The notes under the pieces were generated by a model that had not been told where the DNA came from, searched no databases, and saw nothing but the letters and a program-made list of their open reading frames with translations. Shown here one piece after another: positions 24,142 to 32,608 of a stretch of 64,000 bases of DNA. The first letter of the stretch is position 1. The number at the start of each line of letters is the position of its first letter. A program made the position numbers and the translations under genes. The stretch is from Prevotella sp. (GTDB taxonomy: Bacteria; Bacteroidota; Bacteroidia; Bacteroidales; Bacteroidaceae): the NCBI GenBank assembly GCA_017554145.1, contig JAFZIZ010000004.1, forward strand, positions 1 to 64,000. Reading direction: 5' to 3'.

Positions 24142-26910
24142 TCAATCCAATATCTTTACCACTTCGCTGGTACTGCAGGGGATGATAATCCAGACGATGG
24201 TACCCTTGCCAACCTCAGACTTCAGGCGTATTCTGCCTCTCATCAGCTTGACAACCTCCTGACAGATGGGCAGTCCCAGTCCACTGCTATTGCTATCGGT
24301 GGTGACGAAACGCTCGAAAATTCTATCTAACAGGTCGGAAGGGATACCACAACCCGTATCCTGAATGGCAACGGTGAGGTCTTCACCATTATAGTCGAAG
24401 TGTGCACGGACATAGCCCGAGGAAGTATATTGTATGGCATTGGCAACAATCTGGTCGATGATGACACCCATATTGTTCAAGTCAATGTCGAGTGTGAGGT
24501 GTTCGTATGATTTATCAACGATATATTTGACACCAGGTCGTTGGTTGTGCATCCATGCTGATTGGCAACGCCCCTCAAAGAAGGCGGCAAAGTCAACAGG
24601 TTCGGGCTTGAATTCTATCATACCCGCATCAAGACGTGAGAGGAAGAGGATATTGTTGACCAGATTCAGCAAACTACGTGAGTTCTTCTTAATCTCCTGG
24701 ACGAAGAACTGTTCGTCGTCGTCATTGTGTTTTTGCTCGATGAGTTCAGCGAAGCCAACTACAGAATTGAGCGGAGTACGGATTTCGTAGCACATGTTAT
24801 GCAGGAAGGCGTTCTTTACCTCCTCCACTTCCTGTGCCTTTCTGGTTTCAAGGGCTAGTTGCTCCTCAGTGGCCTTGATGTCGCTGATGTCACGGCACAT
24901 GCCGAAGTAATTGGTGATATGTCCATTGGCATCCGTTACAGGCACAAACGAGAATGACAGACAAAGCAGCTTGCCTCCTTTCATGCGGATGGTGGACTTG
25001 ACGACGGCTTTGACAGGCTGTTGGGTGAGACTGTCCATCGTGTTCATGATGCGTTGGGCTGTACTCTTCGATTCCTCGGCGGTCAGTGATAACAGACGTG
25101 TCTGTGTCAGTTGGTGCTGGATATGCTCAATCTCGCTGAATATTGTCAGGGTATGGGTGTCTGGCGAATAATCAACGATGCGTACGCCTCCGTTTTTCAG
25201 CACGTAGTCAATGTTACGCATGTAGTCTTGCAGCTCATCGGTGGCCTCCTGTAGTTTAATAATCTTTTTCTGAAGACTGGAGTAGGACTTTGCTAACTCT
25301 GTAACGTCGCGCCCCGTACCGAAAATCCCAAGCAGTTTGCCGTCATTGTCACGGAGAGGTACCAACTGTAACTCGTAGTATAACTCGTCACGTTGCAAAA
25401 CCTGATTGAGAGTGCGATTGTCGTCAGGCGACTTGAATACCTGTGTGAGGTAGGTATAATCTAGGTCTTCGAGGGAGAGATTGGGATCTCCCATCACGTT
25501 CTGAACCGAGATGTGTTTATCAATGACTTGCTGGATATCACCGCCGATACCCTTGATGGCTTTATCATTCATGTCTTCAATGATGCCGTGTTCGTCGTAT
25601 AATACTGTGTCGACTAAGGCAGAATTGAAAATATGCTGGTAGCGTAGCATGGTGTCTTTCTGTTGCTGTTGACGCAGATGTGCTTTTGTAATGTCAGTGG
25701 TGGCACCGATAAGAATCTTGGGATTTCCGCTCTTGTCACGTCTCATCACAGAGAAATCGACGGAGAATATATGTGACGTCTTGTCATCTTTCTTGATAGC
25801 ATGAAACTCCATTGTCTCGCGTTCCTTTTTCCGGGTTGCTAACTCATTGAGTAGGATGCACAGCCGTTCAAAGTCTTCAGGAAGCACATAGAACTGGATA
25901 AAGTCCGGTGATAACGGGATAGAAGCCTTCTTGCCTTTATGGTCGATGCTGGTAAGCATTTTGGTAGAGATTTCATACAGCCAGATATGTACCTTACTCG
26001 TATTCAGAATGAGCGAGAGACGGTTGTTGGAGTGTCGTAGGTTTTTGGTCATCCTGCGCTCGTAGAGTCGGTAAGCGACATAGTAGATAAGGAAGGAAAC
26101 GATAACTATCAGCAATGCGATGACAACGTACCACACCCATGATGGGATTCCCGTCTCCGTGTGTTCTGGATAGAACCACTTGTTTTGGATGGGCTGAAGT
26201 CGACCTTCGGAGTTCAGCTTGGCAAAGACACTATCTACCTGCTCCAACAGCCGTTCATCGTTCGACATAAATTTGTATTCTCCATGCGGAATATTGACTG
26301 GTGTCAGTTCTAGGTCGTCATAGCTGAACTTGTGGAGCAGCCATTTCAGCGATAGTGTGTTCCATGCAATCTGACTACCTTTATGGTTGTGAACATATTG
26401 CACGGCTTCTTGCATATCATTATAAGGTATGGCATTCTTTCCCCAGCCCCGTTCTTCCATGAGGTGGTGGCTGAAACTACCATCGTGAACAATGACCCGC
26501 TGTTTGGCCAGGTCATCGACACTCTTGACGAGCACGGGCTCGTTCTTACGGTGAACAATGCTATGGGTGAAAATCTGGATAACACTTCTGCCATATTGCG
26601 CATACTCGTTATGAAAGTGTGCATCCATACCGCACATTAGGTCGGCATGACCATCCTTTAGGTCGTTCAGCGCGTTCTGCGTGGGTTTCAGTTTGATTCT
26701 ATAGGGGATGTCCAACTCACTGAAGATGAGTTTTAGCAGGTCGATATTGAAACCAGTGGGCTCACCTATGTCATTGACAAATGAATACGGCCACAAATCC
26801 CACGCATCCTCATAGACCAATGGATGCTCCTCATCATAGACGCGTGCCGTGGTAATAGTTGGTAGGAGGCTTATGAATATGATAATCAGGATGTAATTTA
26901 ATCTCTGCAT
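24142..26910 (-). CDS. Periplasmic-binding-domain sensor kinase with Tyr in place of the phosphoacceptor His
   Basis: 922 residues with the same plan as the downstream kinase: signal peptide (1-22), SBP_bac_3-like domain (~24-250, WDLWPYSFVNDIGEPTGFNID), membrane helix (~258-280), about three PAS-like domains, HisKA and HATPase_c. In the HisKA motif the sequence is NMCYEIRTPLNSVVGFAE: codon TAC (24787-24789 on the minus strand) gives Tyr708 where its paralogue has His708. The ATPase side looks intact (IVANAIQYTS, QDTGCGIPSD, SSGLGLPICQEVV). It therefore may bind ATP and dimerise but cannot be phosphorylated on the usual His; it could phosphorylate or regulate the paired kinase in trans. Second gene of the operon, 12 nt after mtnN. 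Confidence 0.88.
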   Translation of the reverse strand: MQRLNYILIIIFISLLPTITTARVYDEEHPLVYEDAWDLWPYSFVNDIGEPTGFNIDLLKLIFSELDIPYRIKLKPTQNALNDLKDGHADLMCGMDAHFHNEYAQYGRSVIQIFTHSIVHRKNEPVLVKSVDDLAKQRVIVHDGSFSHHLMEERGWGKNAIPYNDMQEAVQYVHNHKGSQIAWNTLSLKWLLHKFSYDDLELTPVNIPHGEYKFMSNDERLLEQVDSVFAKLNSEGRLQPIQNKWFYPEHTETGIPSWVWYVVIALLIVIVSFLIYYVAYRLYERRMTKNLRHSNNRLSLILNTSKVHIWLYEISTKMLTSIDHKGKKASIPLSPDFIQFYVLPEDFERLCILLNELATRKKERETMEFHAIKKDDKTSHIFSVDFSVMRRDKSGNPKILIGATTDITKAHLRQQQQKDTMLRYQHIFNSALVDTVLYDEHGIIEDMNDKAIKGIGGDIQQVIDKHISVQNVMGDPNLSLEDLDYTYLTQVFKSPDDNRTLNQVLQRDELYYELQLVPLRDNDGKLLGIFGTGRDVTELAKSYSSLQKKIIKLQEATDELQDYMRNIDYVLKNGGVRIVDYSPDTHTLTIFSEIEHIQHQLTQTRLLSLTAEESKSTAQRIMNTMDSLTQQPVKAVVKSTIRMKGGKLLCLSFSFVPVTDANGHITNYFGMCRDISDIKATEEQLALETRKAQEVEEVKNAFLHNMCYEIRTPLNSVVGFAELIEQKHNDDDEQFFVQEIKKNSRSLLNLVNNILFLSRLDAGMIEFKPEPVDFAAFFEGRCQSAWMHNQRPGVKYIVDKSYEHLTLDIDLNNMGVIIDQIVANAIQYTSSGYVRAHFDYNGEDLTVAIQDTGCGIPSDLLDRIFERFVTTDSNSSGLGLPICQEVVKLMRGRIRLKSEVGKGTIVWIIIPCSTSEVVKILD

Positions 26911-26922
26911 AAATAATAACTG

Positions 26923-27573
26923 TTAGAGGGATTCGACAAAGGTTTTGGTGACTTGGAAGGAATTGTCGGCTATCTGATTCCAGAAATCATGATACTGCGA
27001 AGCATCAGTGTCACGAAGAGGAATGTCACTGATGACACGGAAGGAAATAAATGGAACCTTGTTAATATAACAAGTCTGGGCAATGGCACATGATTCCATA
27101 TCCACTGCCTTTGCCTCGGGGAATAGATTGATGATGCTACGCATCTTCTCCTTGGTGTCGACAAACCAGTCGCCAGTGACGATGAGACCTGTATGAATTG
27201 ATAATTGATAATTGATAATTGACAATTGCTGCGCTTTGCTTAGCAGATACGGGTCGGCAGGATAGCGGACAGGGAGACCCTGTACTTGTCCGTAGACGGT
27301 GGTGTTGTCGATAGCAGTTCCGCAATAGACATCATGGTAGGTGACTTCTGTGCTAACGATGACGTCTTGTATGTTGATATCGTCACCATTGCCTCCTGCA
27401 CATCCGCTGGAAATGATGATGTCGGGATGGAACTCGTTAATCATCCGCTGGGTACCAAGGGCGGCATTCACCTTACCGATACCGCATTTTGCTATTCTTA
27501 TATCACTGTCGCTGAAGAGTTCTTTTAACTGCTTCAGTTCCTTATCCATTGCTACGATAATACCTATTTTCAT
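26923..27573 (-). CDS. mtnN: 5'-methylthioadenosine/S-adenosylhomocysteine nucleosidase
   Basis: 216 residues. Hydrolyses S-adenosylhomocysteine to adenine and S-ribosylhomocysteine, the substrate of LuxS, and methylthioadenosine likewise. Catalytic acids are in place: Glu12 in AMDKEL, the Glu of AVDMESCAIAQ, and the Asp of VISDIP. SSGCAGG and GDWFVDTKE are family motifs. Surface residues QQLSIINYQLSIH are encoded by a period-7 AT-rich tract and replace the helix that reads ACIAELNLNAV in E. coli, with about the same length. First gene of the mtnN-kinase-kinase-luxS operon; its promoter is divergent from yfhO. Confidence 0.94.
   Translation of the reverse strand: MKIGIIVAMDKELKQLKELFSDSDIRIAKCGIGKVNAALGTQRMINEFHPDIIISSGCAGGNGDDINIQDVIVSTEVTYHDVYCGTAIDNTTVYGQVQGLPVRYPADPYLLSKAQQLSIINYQLSIHTGLIVTGDWFVDTKEKMRSIINLFPEAKAVDMESCAIAQTCYINKVPFISFRVISDIPLRDTDASQYHDFWNQIADNSFQVTKTFVESL
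27196..27228. repeat. Period-7 tract inside mtnN
   Basis: AATTGAT repeated three times, then AATTGAC and a partial unit. It encodes LSIINYQLSI in MtnN. The cleanest tandem heptamer in the window. Confidence 0.85.
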
Positions 27574-27595
27574 GTTGTTTTGTGGTTATGATTGG

Positions 27596-27603
27596 CAAAG
27601 TTA
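27596..27603 (-). promoter_or_regulatory. -7 promoter box of the mtnN-kinase-luxS operon
   Basis: Reverse-strand TAACTTTG, 22 nt upstream of the mtnN ATG at 27573. Confidence 0.7.
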
Positions 27604-27616
27604 CAAATAAAATTCG

Positions 27617-27624
27617 TATATTTG
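27617..27624 (+). promoter_or_regulatory. -7 promoter box of the yfhO operon
   Basis: TATATTTG, 21 nt before the ATG at 27646; excludes the longer frame that starts at 27592. Confidence 0.7.
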
Positions 27625-27645
27625 CACCCAAAAATTAGAAAAAAT

Positions 27646-30135
27646 ATGAAAACTTTAAAACAATGGCTACCGGATATTCTGGTAGTGGTGTTATTTGCAG
27701 TGATATCGTTTGCCTATTTCTTTCCTGCTGACATTGAGGGACGTATCCTCTATCGGCATGACTCATCGGCTGGACGAGGGGCAGGACAAGAGGCTTCGGA
27801 ATACTATCAGAGGACGGGAGAACGTACCCGTTGGACGAATGCGGTGTTCAGTGGTATGCCTACCTATCAGACATCTCCGTCGTATAAGAGTACAGACACG
27901 TTGGCAAAGGTGGAGAAGGCGTATCACCTGTGGCTGCCCGAAAACGTATGGTATGTGTTTGCCTACTTGTTGGGTTTTTATCTTTTGTTGAGAGCCTTCG
28001 ACTTCCGTTGGTATCTTGCCACGTTGGGTGCCATCGTGTGGGCGTTCAGTAGCTATTTCTTTATTATCATTGCCGCTGGACATATCTGGAAGGTGATAGC
28101 CCTTGCCTATCTGCCACCAATGATAGCAGGTGTCGTACTCGCCTATCGGGGGAAGTATGCTTGGGGATTGATTATTACCGCCTTGTTCTGTTCTTTGGAG
28201 GTGCTCGCCAATCACGTACAGATGACTTATTACTATCTGTTTATTATCCTAGCAATGGTCATCGCCTTTATCATCGAAGGAGCTATGAAGAAGGAGTGGC
28301 AACATCTGTTGAAGGCAACGGGCGTCTGTCTGGTAGGTGCCGCTATCGGTATCAGTATCAATATGTCGAACCTCTATCATACATGGGAGTACGGTAAGGA
28401 GTCGATGCGCGGCAAGAGTGAACTGGTAAAGGAAAATGCCGCTAATCAGACATCGAGTGGATTGGATCGTGACTATATCACACAGTGGAGTTATGGTATT
28501 GATGAAACTTGGACGCTATTGGTACCTAACACAAAAGGCGGTGCCTCTGTGCCAATGGTACTCAACAAGACGGCGATGGCACATGCAGATAATAATTATC
28601 TGGGTATTTATGAGCAGATTGGACAATACTGGGGTGATCAGCCGATGACCTCTGGCCCTGTTTATGTGGGTGCTTTCGTATTGATGCTTTTCTTTTTAGG
28701 GCTGTTTATTGTCAAAGGACCGCTGAAGTGGGCATTGCTTGTCGTTACTATTTTGTCAGTTCTGTTGTCATGGGGTCGTAACTTCATGCCGTTTACGGAT
28801 TTCTTCCTCGACTACGTCCCGATGTATGCGAAGTTCCGTACAGTAGCTTCCATTCTCGTGATAGCTGAGTTTACCATTCCATTGTTGGCGATGCTGGCGT
28901 TAAAGAAAGTGGTGGATGAGCCGGAGTTGTTGACGAAGAAGATGAAATACGTTTGGATTGCCTTTGGACTGACAGGTGGATTGGCATTACTCTTTGCTTT
29001 AATGCCAAAACTCTTCTTCCCTGACTATATCAGTATGAGTGAGATGCGGGCGATGAGTCAAATTCCTGCCGACCAATTGACACCGTTGGTACAGAATCTG
29101 ACGGAGATGCGTGTCGCTGTATTTACGGCAGACTGTTGGCGTTCGTTCTGGATTATCGTTGTCGGAACGGCAGGTCTGTTACTCTACAGATATCGTAAAC
29201 TGCGTGCCGAGTGGCTCACAGGTATCTTAGTAGTGCTCTGTCTGTTTGATATGTGGCAGGTAAACAAGCGTTACCTGAATGATGAGATGTTTGTTTCGAA
29301 AACCGTTCGCGAGGAACCTATCCAGAAGTCGACAGCTATCGATCATATCCTGCAAGACAAGTCGCTTGACTATCGTGTACTGAATCTCGCCTCGAATACC
29401 TTTAACGAGAATGAGACTAGTTTCTATTTGAAGAGCATTGGTGGTTATCATGCTGCCAAATTGCGCCGTTATCAGGAACTGATTGATGCCTATATTGAAA
29501 AGGAAATGACTCAGGTATTCAAAGCTATTGCTGAGGCTCAAGGAGACATGACACAGGTAAAAGGTGACTCCGTATGTCCCGTTCTCAATATGTTGAACAC
29601 GAAATACTTTATCTTGCCGTTACAAGGCGGACAGACCGTTCCTGTGGAGAATCCATATACTTATGGTAATGCCTGGTTGGTAGATAAAATCAAATATGTG
29701 GACAATGCCAATCAGGAACTGGATGGCCTCGCGAAGATTGACCTGCGCCATGAGGCAGTAGCTGATGTCAAATTCAAGGAGCAATTAGGTGAGAGTACGC
29801 AACAAGATACACTGAGTGTGGTACGTATCAAGAGTTATGAACCCAATCAACTCGCCTATGAGGTGGAGACAGGAAAGGGTGGTGTTGTTGTCTTCTCAGA
29901 AATCTATTATCCTGGATGGACGGCAACAGTAGATGGCGTGGAACAGGAACTGGGACGCGTTGATTATGTACTGCGTGCTCTACAGGTAAAACCTGGCAAG
30001 CATGAGGTGGTACTTAGTTTCTTCCCGAAGAGTATCACCACGACGGAAACAATTGCCTATATCGCACTTGCTATCCTGTTGCTGGTACTCATCGTATTAC
30101 TCGTGCAGGCCTATCGTACTCGTCGCAAAGCGTAA
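27646..30135 (+). CDS. YfhO-family polytopic membrane protein
   Basis: 829 residues from the ATG at 27646. A dozen or so hydrophobic segments alternate with conserved periplasmic loops. The front (FPADIEGRILYRHD, then RWTNAVFSGMPTYQT) and the C-terminal beta domain (VVVFSEIYYPGWTATVDG, LRALQVKPGKHEVVLSF) are the marks of the YfhO family. These are GT-C-fold-like membrane proteins implicated in adding sugars to cell-wall or lipoprotein glycans in some Gram-positive bacteria; the role in Bacteroidota is not established. Leads an operon with the GDP-fucose enzyme Fkp 12 nt downstream, which makes a glycan-transfer role plausible (inference). Confidence 0.85.
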   Translation: MKTLKQWLPDILVVVLFAVISFAYFFPADIEGRILYRHDSSAGRGAGQEASEYYQRTGERTRWTNAVFSGMPTYQTSPSYKSTDTLAKVEKAYHLWLPENVWYVFAYLLGFYLLLRAFDFRWYLATLGAIVWAFSSYFFIIIAAGHIWKVIALAYLPPMIAGVVLAYRGKYAWGLIITALFCSLEVLANHVQMTYYYLFIILAMVIAFIIEGAMKKEWQHLLKATGVCLVGAAIGISINMSNLYHTWEYGKESMRGKSELVKENAANQTSSGLDRDYITQWSYGIDETWTLLVPNTKGGASVPMVLNKTAMAHADNNYLGIYEQIGQYWGDQPMTSGPVYVGAFVLMLFFLGLFIVKGPLKWALLVVTILSVLLSWGRNFMPFTDFFLDYVPMYAKFRTVASILVIAEFTIPLLAMLALKKVVDEPELLTKKMKYVWIAFGLTGGLALLFALMPKLFFPDYISMSEMRAMSQIPADQLTPLVQNLTEMRVAVFTADCWRSFWIIVVGTAGLLLYRYRKLRAEWLTGILVVLCLFDMWQVNKRYLNDEMFVSKTVREEPIQKSTAIDHILQDKSLDYRVLNLASNTFNENETSFYLKSIGGYHAAKLRRYQELIDAYIEKEMTQVFKAIAEAQGDMTQVKGDSVCPVLNMLNTKYFILPLQGGQTVPVENPYTYGNAWLVDKIKYVDNANQELDGLAKIDLRHEAVADVKFKEQLGESTQQDTLSVVRIKSYEPNQLAYEVETGKGGVVVFSEIYYPGWTATVDGVEQELGRVDYVLRALQVKPGKHEVVLSFFPKSITTTETIAYIALAILLLVLIVLLVQAYRTRRKA

Positions 30136-30147
30136 CAGTCGATACCG

Positions 30148-32607
30148 ATGAAAAAATTGCTGTCCTTACCTCCTAATCTGGTGGATTGTTTCCACGACAT
30201 CACGGGATTGAGTCGTGATGAATACTTCTGTACGTGTGACCCTAAAGGACACCGACTGGGTTCTGGGGGAGGCACTGTATGGTTGTTGGAGTCTTGTCAT
30301 CAGGCAGAAAGCAAACATTCTTTCGAGAAATGGCTGTCGCAAGAGAAGCGCATCATTCTTCATGCAGGTGGACAGAGTCGCCGATTGCCGTCCTATGCTA
30401 CTAGCGGTAAGATACTTACTCCTATTCCTGTTTTCCGATGGGAAAGCGGACAACGACTTTCTCAGACTCTGTTAGAATTACAATTACCTCTCTATGAACA
30501 GATGATGGAGGTAGCACCAGAACGACTACATACTATGATTGTCAGCGGTGATGTCTATATTCGTGCGTCAGAGAACATCGGACCTATTCCCGATGCTGAT
30601 GTGGTTTGTTATGGATTGTGGCTCGATGCTTCTATTGCTAAGAATCATGGAGTATTCGTCAGTGACCGCCGTACTCCGACCGTCCTTAAACAGATGTTGC
30701 AAAAACCGTCAGTAGAAAAACTGAACGAACTGTTGCACGATCATTATTGTCTGACTGACATTGGTATCTGGCTGTTGAGTGATAAGGCGGTGGAGTTGTT
30801 GAAAAAGCATTCTGAAAATTCAGAAAACTTAGATTTTCCTCTCAAGGAATACGACCTCTATAGTGAGTTCGGTTGTACGTTAGGTACTCATCCTACGATA
30901 GAAGATGCAGAACTACGTGACCTGAAGGTGGCTGTTATACCGCTGCCAGGTGGTGAATTTTATCATTTCGGTACTTCTCGGGAGATGATTTCCTCTACGT
31001 TGGCAATACAGAATAGCGAGTCTCATTCTTCTGTCTTCACGCAGAATGCAGTGGTTCACTGTCCGTTTACACAAGAGAATAAGAATATCTGGATAGAGAA
31101 TAGTTGGGTAGGGGAGCATTGGACGCTGACTCATGACAATATTGTGACGGGTGTTCCGAAGAATGATTGGGAACTGCGTCTCGAACCTGGTGAATGTATT
31201 GATGTAGTACCAGTGGGTGAAGAGGACTATGAGGTGCGCCGTTATCGTATGGATGAGGCTGTGAATAGTAATGAGGTGGCTGAACGTGCTAATCTACGAC
31301 GACTCTTTGCCCAGCGAGAGGCTTTCCGTAAGGAGAATGAGGAAGAGAGAGCTCGAAAGTGGCAACATTTGGGGTTGATGTCCCGTATTCATGAGGCAGT
31401 AGAGCATAATGATAAAGACAAGGCTTTCTCTATGTTACGTGAGGGAATGACGGCAGAAGTGATTGCTCAAAAACAATTACCTCGTATGTCTGTCTATCAA
31501 GACCAGATAGTGTGGGGACGCTCTCCTGTTCGTATCGACCTTGCCGGTGGATGGACAGATACTCCTCCGTTCTGTCTGATGGAAGGCGGTCGGGTGGTGA
31601 ATATCGCCATCGAACTGAACGGACAACCACCCTTGCAGGTTTATGTAAAACCTTCGAAGGACTACCATATCATATTACGAAGTATAGACTTGGGTGCCTC
31701 GGAGGTCGTTGAGACCTATGAGCAATTGGGTGATTATATCCATGTAGGTTCACCGTTTAGTATTCCAAAGGTTGCTCTTGCCTTGGCAGGATTCCTTCCT
31801 TCGTTCTCAGCAGAGACCTATCCGTCGCTGAAGTCCCAGTTGGAGGCTTTTGGATGTGGTATAGAACTGACGTTGTTGTCAGCAGTTCCAGCAGGTAGCG
31901 GATTGGGTACCAGTAGTATCCTTGCAGCAACAGTATTGGGTGCCGTTAGTGATTTCTGTTCTTTAGGTTGGGATAAGAATGAGATAGGTAAACGAACGTT
32001 GGTATTGGAACAACTATTGACGACGGGTGGTGGTTGGCAAGACCAGTTCGGTGGTGTGCTGGGTGGCGTGAAACTCTTGGAGACCACGAAGGGTTTTGAG
32101 CAGAATCCGATGGTGCATTGGTTACCTGACGACCTCTTTACTCAACCAGAATACCAGTCTTGTCATCTGCTTTATTATACAGGCATTACTCGTACGGCGA
32201 AGAAGATTCTTGCTGAGATAGTGCATCGTATGTTCCTCAGTCAGCACGAACAAATGGTTTTATTACGTGATATGAAGGCTCATTCGTCGGAATTATATGA
32301 GGCTATCAAGCGGAAAGACTTCATAGAGATGGGACGGTTAGTACGTAAGACATGGGAACAGAACCAATTATTAGACAGTGGAACGAATCCTGAGTCAGTA
32401 CGTCATATTACGGATATGGTAGACGATCTATGCTTAGGCTATAAATTGCCTGGGGCAGGAGGTGGCGGTTTCCTTTATATGGTGGCGAAAGATCCTGTGG
32501 CAGCTGCACGTATCGTACAGATTATCCAGCAACATGAACAGAACCCGAATGCCCGTTTTGTGGATATGTCGCTAAGCAAAAAAGGACTGCAAATCAGTAG
32601 AAGTTAA
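30148..32607 (+). CDS. fkp: Bifunctional L-fucokinase / L-fucose-1-phosphate guanylyltransferase, short form
   Basis: 819 residues. Converts L-fucose to fucose-1-phosphate and then GDP-L-fucose, used to decorate surface polysaccharides and glycoproteins. The N-terminal guanylyltransferase part (1-~360) has GSGGGTVWLLE and RRLPSYATSGKILTPIPVF. The C-terminal GHMP kinase has GRSPVRIDLAGGWTDTPP (from ~456), PAGSGLGTSS (~581) and LPGAGGGGFLYMVA. Similarity to B. fragilis Fkp is strong at both ends, but that protein is about 949 residues as I recall it. The ~110-130 missing residues fall in the middle, between the beta-helix and the kinase (around EVRRYRMDEAVNSNEVAERA). Overlaps nothing; 1 nt to the next gene. 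Confidence 0.92.
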   Translation: MKKLLSLPPNLVDCFHDITGLSRDEYFCTCDPKGHRLGSGGGTVWLLESCHQAESKHSFEKWLSQEKRIILHAGGQSRRLPSYATSGKILTPIPVFRWESGQRLSQTLLELQLPLYEQMMEVAPERLHTMIVSGDVYIRASENIGPIPDADVVCYGLWLDASIAKNHGVFVSDRRTPTVLKQMLQKPSVEKLNELLHDHYCLTDIGIWLLSDKAVELLKKHSENSENLDFPLKEYDLYSEFGCTLGTHPTIEDAELRDLKVAVIPLPGGEFYHFGTSREMISSTLAIQNSESHSSVFTQNAVVHCPFTQENKNIWIENSWVGEHWTLTHDNIVTGVPKNDWELRLEPGECIDVVPVGEEDYEVRRYRMDEAVNSNEVAERANLRRLFAQREAFRKENEEERARKWQHLGLMSRIHEAVEHNDKDKAFSMLREGMTAEVIAQKQLPRMSVYQDQIVWGRSPVRIDLAGGWTDTPPFCLMEGGRVVNIAIELNGQPPLQVYVKPSKDYHIILRSIDLGASEVVETYEQLGDYIHVGSPFSIPKVALALAGFLPSFSAETYPSLKSQLEAFGCGIELTLLSAVPAGSGLGTSSILAATVLGAVSDFCSLGWDKNEIGKRTLVLEQLLTTGGGWQDQFGGVLGGVKLLETTKGFEQNPMVHWLPDDLFTQPEYQSCHLLYYTGITRTAKKILAEIVHRMFLSQHEQMVLLRDMKAHSSELYEAIKRKDFIEMGRLVRKTWEQNQLLDSGTNPESVRHITDMVDDLCLGYKLPGAGGGGFLYMVAKDPVAAARIVQIIQQHEQNPNARFVDMSLSKKGLQISRS

Positions 32608-32608
32608 T

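Noticed and set aside
30805-30840. A/T-rich repeat-like stretch in fkp (encoding HSENSENLD)
   Set aside because: Shows a short inverted repeat but no consistent 7-nt period.
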